A DNA stretch of 64,000 nt from Verrucomicrobiota bacterium. Its GTDB lineage: Bacteria; Verrucomicrobiota; Verrucomicrobiia; Chthoniobacterales; Chthoniobacteraceae. Below the pieces are notes generated by a model. The model saw nothing but the letters and a program-made list of their open reading frames with translations. It had not been told where the DNA came from and did not search any database. The stretch covers positions 1 to 64,000 of the forward strand of contig VFJQ01000093.1 of NCBI GenBank assembly GCA_009885995.1, given 5' to 3'. Shown in pieces: positions 47,201 to 53,334 of the stretch. Positions within the stretch are counted from its first letter, which is position 1, and each line of letters begins with the position of its first letter. Both the position numbers and the translations under genes were made by a program.

Positions 47201-49301
47201 TTCGCTTCTTACCGATAGCCCGAAGAGTGACGTAGAGAAGGTCGATGGTCTCCGGCTGCGAGATGCGATCGGGTGCTTCGACAGTCAGCAGCGGCAAGAA
47301 CTGCTGAAGTCTTCCGATTCCAGAATCCGTGCAGGTGTCGCTCGTTCTGTCGGCAATGACCTCCCGCTTACTCTCGATCTCGACGGACGGCTCGTGATGG
47401 CGACTCCGTTGTCAGCAACTTCGATGGAGGTTATGACATTGCAGTCTTGCGTGGCCGACTCCGCACCGCGCGTTCGGATCGAAGCGATGCGTTCATTGGC
47501 GCGAATTCCGATCATGCGCAGTGCCGACCTCATCCTCAGCGCCGCCGTGAACGCCCCCGCCGACGATCCCTACTACGCCTTCGCCGCGTGGCGCTCGATC
47601 AATGATGTGGCGGACGTGTGGGTGGACGCGGTGCTCAAGGGCGAATGGAAGCCGGAGGGGCGCGAGAAGCAGCTCGAATTCGCGCTCAAGGCCATCGAGC
47701 CCGCGCTCGCCGGCAAGGTGCTCGCGCAACTCGTCGCCAGCGGCAAGGTGCCGCTCGACGGCTCCGGCCCTTGGTTTGAGCTGATCGGCCTCGCCGGCAG
47801 CGGCAAGGAACTGCGCGTGCTGCTCGATGCCATCGCCGGCGGCAAAGTCCCCGCCGCTGCGGAAGCCCGCGCGCTCGGCGCGCTCGTGGAGGCCACGCGC
47901 AATCGCAACACGCGCCCCGAAGGCGAACTCAAGCCCGCGACCGAACTGCTGCGCACCCGCCTCACCCAAGCGGACGCCGTCCGCTTGCTCGGCCTGTGGA
48001 AGCTGACCGACCCGATGCCGGAAGTCGCCGCGCTCGCCCGCGAAGGCAAGACGCCGCAACCGATCCGCACCGCCGCCTTCGACGCGCTGAAGGCTTACGG
48101 GGATGCATCGGCGATGCGCTTCCTCGATGAGATGACGCGCCCCGAATTCCCGCTCGGCCTGCGCCGCCACGCGCTCGTGACCATCGTGCAGGTGAAGCTC
48201 GACGCCGGCCTGCTCAAGTCGCGCGAAGTGCTGCGCGACATCAAGAACCCCGACGACGCGATCGAAACATGGCGCGCGCTGCTCTCGATCCAAGGCGCAC
48301 CGGTCGCCTTCGCGCACCGGATGCCGCAGGATCTGCCCCCGGCCATTTACGCCGCCGGTCTCCGCGCCGCGCGCGAGGTCGGGCGCAAGGGCCAGGAACT
48401 CGTCGCCGTGCTCACGCCGCTCGCCGGTGCCACCGCCCAGTCGGCGCCGCCCGCGGATTACAGCGACCTCGCCTCGCAGACGCTTTCGCAGGGCGATCCC
48501 GCCGCGGGCGAGGAAGTCTATCGCCGCGTGGGCCTCGCCTGCACCGTCTGCCACGCCATCGGCGGCGCGGGCGGCAAGGTGGGCCCCGAGCTCGGCACCA
48601 TCGGCGCGAGCGCGCCGCTCGATTACATCATCGAGAGCCTGCTCAACCCGAACGCGAAGGTGAAGGAGGGTTACAACGCCGTGAGCCTCACGCAGAAGGA
48701 CGGCAACGTGTCGATGGGCGTGATCGTGCGCGAGAGCGCGAACGACATCGTGATCCGCACCGCGACCGGCCAGGAGCAGAAGATCGCGGCGGAGATCATC
48801 AAGCAGAAGGACAACCTCGGCTCGATCATGCCGATGGGCCTCGTCGAGCAGCTCAAGCCGCGCGAGAAGCTGAACCTCTACGCCTTCCTCGCGCAGCTCG
48901 GGAAGAAGGGCGTCTATGATGCGAGCCGCGGCCACATCGCGCGGACGTGGTGGCTCTCCGACACGCCAGACGCGAAGGCTGCCAAGGCCGCCGTCTTCCC
49001 GAACGTCGATGGCCGCCTGCCGCGTGAGCGCCTCGCCGAGAGCGTGGCGATCTTCGCCGGGGCGCACGCCGTCTTCGCCTCCACGAAGCTCACCGTCGCC
49101 GCGCCCACCAAGACGCAGCTCCTCCTCACCGGCGTGCGCGAAGCGTGGCTCGACGGGAAACCGCTCGCCGTCGCCAGCGAACCGTCGCCGAGCGTGGAGC
49201 TGAGCGCGGGCGATCACACCTTCACCGTGAAGCTCGACGCAAAGCAGCTCCCCGAAGTGCTGCGCGCCGAAGCGGCGAACACGCGCTTCCTCACCGAGTA
49301 G
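44283..49301 (+). CDS. Giant secreted SGNH / PVC dehydrogenase / HEAT / cytochrome c fusion (1672 aa)
   Basis: Domains in order: signal peptide (1-17), SGNH/GDSL-like domain (about 40-330; DRVLLLGDTLLERENSYGYL, VFLGFGMAAS), a linker of 7-residue repeats (406-493), PVC-type propeller (about 505-900; GPDGRLYFDQSIYTHTHLET, KLGPDGALYIADWTNPVI), HEAT-like repeats (about 920-1390), haem-binding domain with CTVCH (near 1420), and a C-terminal beta-rich region. Four distinct palindromic elements are translated in frame (codons 18-38, 170-197, about 590-614, 802-834). The SGNH part may hydrolyse an ester and the rest oxidise the product, with electrons leaving through haem. Confidence 0.88.
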   Translation: MPSALRILLVLTLLAAVGGSDALVASAAAQSGEGAASTFEIKDGDRVLLLGDTLLERENSYGYLELRMHEQFPDRKFSVRNLSWAGETPRGISRASFDPPEKGFERLKEQIALVKPTVVFLGFGMAASLQEMTDRAKDWTLNPDPARYGAEPMSAGRFKRELGELMNAIQESGGRGQEAGKTPAANLTPDSRPLTPASVRFVLLSPIRHEDLRATRPGLPDPAAHNALLVQYSKAIEELAKERGGRFVSLFDAQFTVASSAGTSREQLTDNGILPNQSGSENVAAAVGNAVGWGLPKKNSLETQIGTAAHAFNYPVMEAAILRKNALWFHRTRPANETYLTGFRKHEQGQNAKEIPEFDPLVEQADAEIDRLKRAGASGGPKKSAGAAPDANRSALPEKSASPSQNGGTPIADGGGKIAKGGTPVQKGGTPAAEGGAPIVNSGAPIQKGGADFQKGGVPVANGGTPIASSAAPIQAGGAPVPKDSAPIEKGGAGSAAPDLPVPQFDLGENLEITLWAENPLLVKPTQMNWDALGRLWVCGTAHYPQIAPGEIEKDQIFILEDTDRDGKADKSTVFAGGMLLPTCIVPDLVATALRAVSPDVDTAPARPRGARLQSACYVGASTEMLHFADTDGDGLADEKRIVFTGFGTEDTHHNVHTLKWGPDGRLYFDQSIYTHTHLETPYGMVRLNAGGVFAYDPRTERVEVFCKGLWNPWGHVIDRNGQHFLTDGAGRDGIAWAFPGAVFAPSEGARQTMPLISPGTYPKFAGLELIHSPHFPDDWQGTAVTCDFRAHRIVRFAIKDLNAEGAKGTEERREGTDAKTSALSANSAASALKKSGFVTADLPDVARTADIAFRPIDVKLGPDGALYIADWTNPVINHGEVDFRDPRRDKTHGRIWRITYKGRETVKWEAMAGKKNEELVGKLRADSHWESEQASRVLLSRAAADEVRAASPSPELKPGEAAGRPRSVFHELSLLTDSPKSDVEKVDGLRLRDAIGCFDSQQRQELLKSSDSRIRAGVARSVGNDLPLTLDLDGRLVMATPLSATSMEVMTLQSCVADSAPRVRIEAMRSLARIPIMRSADLILSAAVNAPADDPYYAFAAWRSINDVADVWVDAVLKGEWKPEGREKQLEFALKAIEPALAGKVLAQLVASGKVPLDGSGPWFELIGLAGSGKELRVLLDAIAGGKVPAAAEARALGALVEATRNRNTRPEGELKPATELLRTRLTQADAVRLLGLWKLTDPMPEVAALAREGKTPQPIRTAAFDALKAYGDASAMRFLDEMTRPEFPLGLRRHALVTIVQVKLDAGLLKSREVLRDIKNPDDAIETWRALLSIQGAPVAFAHRMPQDLPPAIYAAGLRAAREVGRKGQELVAVLTPLAGATAQSAPPADYSDLASQTLSQGDPAAGEEVYRRVGLACTVCHAIGGAGGKVGPELGTIGASAPLDYIIESLLNPNAKVKEGYNAVSLTQKDGNVSMGVIVRESANDIVIRTATGQEQKIAAEIIKQKDNLGSIMPMGLVEQLKPREKLNLYAFLAQLGKKGVYDASRGHIARTWWLSDTPDAKAAKAAVFPNVDGRLPRERLAESVAIFAGAHAVFASTKLTVAAPTKTQLLLTGVREAWLDGKPLAVASEPSPSVELSAGDHTFTVKLDAKQLPEVLRAEAANTRFLTE
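44334..44396. repeat. In-frame palindromic element 1 (63 bp, codons 18-38)
   Basis: The arms begin GGTGGAAGCGACGCCCTCGT and end GAGGGCGCCGCTTCCACC, 25 bp with two mismatches. The length is exactly 21 codons, encoding GGSDALVASAAAQSGEGAAS at the signal-peptide cleavage region. It is the same family as the inner palindrome at 40479-40565. Confidence 0.85.
44790..44871. repeat. In-frame palindromic element 2 (about 82 bp)
   Basis: CAGGAGTCAGGGG (44790-44802) pairs with CCCCTGACTCCTG (44859-44871). It encodes QESGGRGQEAGKTP and LTPDSRPLTPA within the SGNH domain, unlike the surrounding protein. The exact ends are uncertain by a few bases. Confidence 0.8.
45498..45761. repeat. 21-bp tandem repeats encoding G-G-[TA]-P-[IV]-x-x heptads
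   Basis: About twelve units cover 264 bp. Most units carry a GGGGG run and a CCCCC run (for example GGGGGCACCCCC), so each is a miniature palindrome. The protein linker reads GGTPVQK, GGTPAAE, GGAPIVN, SGAPIQK and so on, joining the SGNH and propeller domains. Such arrays are prone to length change. Confidence 0.92.
46049..46123. repeat. In-frame palindromic element 3 (75 bp)
   Basis: Terminal arms TGTAGCC and GGCTACA enclose two hairpins, ACGGCCCTCCGGGCCGT and CGCGCCCCAGAGGGGCGCG. The 75 bp equal 25 codons and encode VATALRAVSPDVDTAPARP and GARLQ, interrupting a propeller strand that normally runs from PTCIVPD into YVGASTEMLHF. Confidence 0.85.
46687..46782. repeat. In-frame palindromic element 4 (96 bp)
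   Basis: TTAACGCAGAGG (46687-46698) pairs with CCTCTGCGTTAA (46771-46782), with further GCAGAG/CTCTGC pairing inside. The 96 bp equal 32 codons and encode LNAEGAKGTEERREGTDAK and TSALSANSAASALK, splitting the propeller between VRFAIKD and FVTADLPDVARTADI. Confidence 0.9.
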
Positions 49302-49344
49302 GCGGCGTCCCGGTAGGACGGTTTCAGTAAAAGCGGAGCCGAGG

Positions 49345-49543
49345 AAATGTCCCGGAGGGACAACGGAAATTAGCCGGTGGTGCCAACCACCGGACCAAAC
49401 CCCCATCAATGATCGCGCCCCGGCAGGGGCGGGGGAATTCCATCGCCCCTGCCGGGGCGGGCGCGTTTTTTCGTTTGTGAGATCCGGTGGTTCCCGCTCG
49501 CGGACTCGCTTCACCACTAATATCCATTGCCCCTCCGGGGCAT
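49345..49543. repeat. Composite palindromic element between convergent genes
   Basis: Imperfect 27-bp outer arms (AATGTCCCGGAGGGACAACG near 49346; its complement ends near 49543 with CCCCTCCGGGGCAT) enclose an inner hairpin CCGGTGGT/ACCACCGG (49374-49393) and the terminator at 49416-49471. It occupies most of the 255-bp gap between convergent genes. Confidence 0.75.
49416..49471 (+). terminator. Rho-independent terminator of the giant gene
   Basis: Perfect 16-bp arms CGCCCCGGCAGGGGCG (49416-49431) and CGCCCCTGCCGGGGCG (49444-49459) with a 12-nt loop are followed by TTTTTT at 49466-49471. It lies about 115 bp after the stop of the giant gene. Confidence 0.8.
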
Positions 49544-49556
49544 CGCCGCTTGCTGG

Positions 49557-50588
49557 CTACACCGTCACCACGCGCTTCCACCCATTGCTGCGGGCGGGGA
49601 CGAAGCCGGCTTCGAGTTTCGTGAGCAGGCTCAGCGGCGGATAATTCCCGTCGATCGTCAGGCGCGGGAGCGCGTGGAGTTTCCAGGCGTGGTCCTTGAA
49701 GAGGTTCGCGCACCGCGTCGTGACCGCCGTCGTGTAGTCGGCCTGCATCGCGGCCTCGATCTCCCGCGGCCCCGCCGACTCGCGCCCGCCGAAGGGATAC
49801 GCGAAGTGCTGCACGCGCTTGCCCAGCCGCGCCTCGATCTGGGTCTTCGACTCCCGCAGCTCGCGCGCGAGGTCTTCATCGCTGAGCTGCGCGAGCGAGT
49901 GATGCCCGATGGAGTGCGAGCCGACGGTGACGTGCCAGTGCCCCGCGAGCTGGCGCAGGCCTTCCCACGAGAGGGTCAGCTCGCGGGTCCGGGCGAGCAG
50001 GTCGATCCCGGCGGCTTCGGCGATGGTTTGCAGCAGCACATCGCGGCTGAGCGCATCCTGCGCGCGGATGAGCGCGGCGATTTGCGAGAAGGCGATGACG
50101 CGCTGCTCCGGCGTGGTCCAGGCCCACGCGAACGGCTCGCCGCCCCAGAGAAACGCCAGCTTGTTCAGCCGCGCGAGCACGTCCTCGAGGAAATACCACC
50201 ACGCGCTCGCGGTGCGATCGAGGAAGCCGGTGACGACGTTGACCGCGAACGGGTGGCCGAAATCGCGGAAGATCGGCAGCGCCTCGGTGAGCGTGTCGCG
50301 GTAGCCGTCGTCGAAGGTGAAGCACACGAACTTCGCGCCGCGCGGCTCGGCGAGCCGGCTGCGGATTTCATCGAGGCGGATCACGTCGAAGCGGTGACGG
50401 CTCACCCATTCGAGGATGGAGCGGAGCGCCTTGGGGCGGATCTCCAGCGCGCGGTTTTGCGGCAGCGGCGAGCGGCCTTCGTCGGGCACGATGCGGTGCA
50501 GCGAGACGATGCAGCCGATGCCGCCGAACCAGGGCCGGAGCAGGGTGCCGAGCGTCGAGGTGGTGCGACTCGCCAGCCAGCGGCTCAT
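49557..50588 (-). CDS. Polysaccharide deacetylase (NodB family)
   Basis: The 343-aa product starts at MSRWLAS, the first start without unusual composition. It has the NodB motifs: FTFDDGYRDTL (catalytic Asp and metal Asp), SHSIGHHSLAQLS (metal-binding His pair) and FAYPFGGRES. It removes acyl groups from a glycan such as an exopolysaccharide, probably in envelope or capsule assembly. No clear signal peptide is seen. It converges with the giant gene. Confidence 0.88.
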   Translation of the reverse strand: MSRWLASRTTSTLGTLLRPWFGGIGCIVSLHRIVPDEGRSPLPQNRALEIRPKALRSILEWVSRHRFDVIRLDEIRSRLAEPRGAKFVCFTFDDGYRDTLTEALPIFRDFGHPFAVNVVTGFLDRTASAWWYFLEDVLARLNKLAFLWGGEPFAWAWTTPEQRVIAFSQIAALIRAQDALSRDVLLQTIAEAAGIDLLARTRELTLSWEGLRQLAGHWHVTVGSHSIGHHSLAQLSDEDLARELRESKTQIEARLGKRVQHFAYPFGGRESAGPREIEAAMQADYTTAVTTRCANLFKDHAWKLHALPRLTIDGNYPPLSLLTKLEAGFVPARSNGWKRVVTV

Positions 50589-50702
50589 GCGGGCAGCCTC
50601 GCTCCGCGCGGGGTGGCGCTGCGGTTCGTGGCTCGGGGTTCGCGGCTGGTAATCATTTTGGCGGCGAGCAATCGGCGACCTGTGCGAGTCGGCAAGCGGA
50701 AA

Positions 50703-50811
50703 GGCAGGGATGAAAAAAGGTAGGGACGGCTGTCCCCAGCCGTCCGGGGTGAACGCGTGATCCGTAGCGCGGCGCGGTGGGACACCGCGCCCTACCAAAG
50801 CCATCCCTGCC
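50703..50811. repeat. Palindromic element abutting a stop codon
   Basis: Outer arms GGCAGGGATG (50703-50712) and CATCCCTGCC (50802-50811) enclose two inner hairpins, one around ACGGCTGTCCCCAGCCGT and one around GCGCGGTGGGACACCGCGC. It ends one base before the stop codon (50812-50814) of the cyclophilin gene and fills half of the 223-bp gap. Confidence 0.8.
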
Positions 50812-53289
50812 CTACAGGATCGTCAGCGAGTAGTTGCCGCTCGCGCCGATCACGGCGGGCTGGGTGAGGCTCAGCTTGGTTTTGCTGCCGCTCGACGCGT
50901 AGCTGTTGACCTTGTCGGCCACGAATCCGAACGCGCTGTCGCCGCTCGTGCCGTCGATGCCCTTGACCACGATCTTCGCGATGGTCGAGGCGGCGACCTG
51001 CGAGTCGGCGAAGAAGAGGGTGCCGGCATTCGCGACGCCCGTGATGGTGAACTTGTTGATCGTCCGCTTCGCGGTGAAATCTTCGAGCGAGTCGGGCCGC
51101 GCGGTCGTGCCGGCGAAGAAGTTCGAGTCGAACATCCCACCGAGCTTCACGGAGCCGACGTTGCCCGGCGTGGTGACCGTCGAGTCGTTGAGGAAGCCTT
51201 TCACGGTGAACGATGAAATCTTCGTCGCGAGGAGAACCTCCACGTCGGCCTCGAGGTCGCCGCGGATGCCCGCCTCGGCGCTGCCGGTGATGTTGAGTTT
51301 CGTGAGCGTCGGAGCGGTGATGCGGTCGCGCGCCGAGTCAGCCGTGTTGAGCCATTCGATGGCGGTCAGCGACTTGATGCGCTGGTCGGATTCGATGCTG
51401 AGGTCCGACACCCTGCCGAAGGAGAGCTTGGCTGGCGTCGTGTTCAGCGCGCCGAATCCGCCGAGGACGAACGTCCGATTCTGGCCTGTTACGTCACCGA
51501 ATTTCGCGACCTTCACCCCGCTGCTCATGGTGATGTAACCATCCACGTCGGCCTGCGCGAAGTTGAGCGTGCCGAGCGGGCTGACGACGTCGATGTGGTG
51601 AAACTCCGCGCGGGTCGGTGTCTTGTCCGTGGCGGAGAGGGCGGTGCCGAGGTTGACGACCGAGGCGGGGTTGGTGCCCGAGATGGTGAGGTTCACGCCG
51701 CCATCGTTCGCGCTCGCCTTGCCGACGCCCGCGCCCGTGATGCTCAGCGTCACCACGTTGCCGTCCGCCTCGGTGTAGTTGAGTTTCGCGACGCGGCTGC
51801 CAAAGCCGGCGATCGTGATGAGGCCGAACTGATTGGCGTAGGAGTGGCCGTTGCCGTCGGGCGCGACGTTGTCGTCGGTGAAAAGCTCCGTCGGCGCGCC
51901 CGAGGCCGGGATGACCTCGGCGATCAACCGGTAAGCGCCGTCCGGTTTGTCGAGCCGCGCGCCGAGATTGAAGCTCTGGCTCAGCGTCACCGTGCCGTCG
52001 CTGGCGACGGTGACCGGGGTGTCGCTGAACGAGCCGATCAGGATGTCGTCCGCATCGCGCAATCTCCCATCGGTATCCGTGCCCGTGGGCGGCGAGAGGT
52101 AGAAATTCACATCCACCGTGCCGTTGAAGGCCGCGCCGCCGGTGTTGAAGAGCGTGATCGTCGGCTTCACCACGTCGCCGGGAACGACGATGGCGGGCAG
52201 CGTCTCGCCGGTGAGGCTCGCGATGAGATTCGGCCGCACCGTCACGCGGAAGGTGTCCTCGCTCGCCTCGCCGTTCAGCGTCACCCTCACCGTCACGTCG
52301 GCCACGCCATTCTTGCCGGCCACGTAGGTGAGCGGGAGGAGCGAAGTCGCGAGATCGCCGGTCGGCGCCGTCACCACATCGCTCGCCAGGCCGGTCGCCG
52401 GGTCGGTGATGGTGAGGACTCTAAACGTCTGCCCGGTGGTGTTCCCCGGCTGCGGCTTGATGACCTCGACGCCGGTGATCGCGATGAGGTTCTCGGTCTT
52501 CAGGCCCGCCGTGGCGGAGAAATTTTGGACTGGCAGTTCGCCGAGTGCGGAGCCCGATGCGCTCGCATTGAGCTTCTGGAGCGCCGCGATCCGATCGAAG
52601 TATTCCATCCCCGCGATCACCTCGCCGAACACGGTGAAGCCGCCGTTATTATTGCCGCCGAGGATCGAGGTGTTGTCGGTGGTGTTCACGAACCACTCGC
52701 TGCTGCCCGTATGCGGACTGATCCCGGTCTTCGCCATCGCGAGCGTGCCGCGGACATTCGGGTGCGCGGCGCTGAATTCGTTGTGCAGCGTGGCGAAGGT
52801 CGGGATGTGCGTGGAGATCGCGGTCGTCGCGAAGCCGCCGCCTTGCACGATGTCGATCTCGGGTGTGGTGCCGCCGAAAGAAGTCATCCGGTGCAGGAAG
52901 GTGCCCGTGTAGTCGTTCTCGAACTGCGTGCCGTTCGTCGAGTTCACGGCGTAGCGCAGGAAGTTTGCGACCGTCAGCGGCGTGTCGTCGTCGAAGAGCT
53001 CGAAGATGACAGTCGGAAGCTGGTCGCCCGGCGTGTTCGGGTCGGTGTCGAGCTGGATGCCCGCCGTGTTCGGATCGAGGTCGAGGCTCAGCGTGAACTT
53101 CACGAGCGTGTGCCCCGGCATCTGCGTGAACGGATCGATCAACTGGCCGAGTTCGACCGACGCGCCGGTCTGCGCGGGGCCGGCGATGAGGTCGGCGAGG
53201 GGATTGATGATCGCAGGCGCGAGGCGGGTTTCGAGCGTCTCGATGAACGAGGGGCGGAGCATGGCGAGGCTGTGGTTACGGCAAGTCAT
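50812..53289 (-). CDS. Secreted cyclophilin-domain surface protein with LE-x-R-APA tag
   Basis: The 825-aa product begins with MLRPSFIETLETRLAPA (residues 10-26), an N-terminal tag typical of surface proteins in this phylum. A cyclophilin-type peptidyl-prolyl isomerase domain spans about 45-255 (VIFELFDDDTPLTVANFLRY, FLHRM, GGFTVFGEVIAGM). A CARDB-like domain follows (about 360-470; PNLIASLTGETLPAIVVPGD), then beta-rich repeats to the end. It is probably exported and may fold or cross-link envelope proteins. It follows the repeat protein after 45 bp. Confidence 0.8.
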   Translation of the reverse strand: MTCRNHSLAMLRPSFIETLETRLAPAIINPLADLIAGPAQTGASVELGQLIDPFTQMPGHTLVKFTLSLDLDPNTAGIQLDTDPNTPGDQLPTVIFELFDDDTPLTVANFLRYAVNSTNGTQFENDYTGTFLHRMTSFGGTTPEIDIVQGGGFATTAISTHIPTFATLHNEFSAAHPNVRGTLAMAKTGISPHTGSSEWFVNTTDNTSILGGNNNGGFTVFGEVIAGMEYFDRIAALQKLNASASGSALGELPVQNFSATAGLKTENLIAITGVEVIKPQPGNTTGQTFRVLTITDPATGLASDVVTAPTGDLATSLLPLTYVAGKNGVADVTVRVTLNGEASEDTFRVTVRPNLIASLTGETLPAIVVPGDVVKPTITLFNTGGAAFNGTVDVNFYLSPPTGTDTDGRLRDADDILIGSFSDTPVTVASDGTVTLSQSFNLGARLDKPDGAYRLIAEVIPASGAPTELFTDDNVAPDGNGHSYANQFGLITIAGFGSRVAKLNYTEADGNVVTLSITGAGVGKASANDGGVNLTISGTNPASVVNLGTALSATDKTPTRAEFHHIDVVSPLGTLNFAQADVDGYITMSSGVKVAKFGDVTGQNRTFVLGGFGALNTTPAKLSFGRVSDLSIESDQRIKSLTAIEWLNTADSARDRITAPTLTKLNITGSAEAGIRGDLEADVEVLLATKISSFTVKGFLNDSTVTTPGNVGSVKLGGMFDSNFFAGTTARPDSLEDFTAKRTINKFTITGVANAGTLFFADSQVAASTIAKIVVKGIDGTSGDSAFGFVADKVNSYASSGSKTKLSLTQPAVIGASGNYSLTIL

Positions 53290-53334
53290 CGCGGGAGGAA
53301 AGTTAAAGGTATGTAAGGTCGGAGGGCGGGAAAC

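Noticed and set aside
49321-49556. Small coding gene in the convergent gap
   Set aside because: The gap consists of palindromic repeats and a terminator; open frames there lack start signals and homology.
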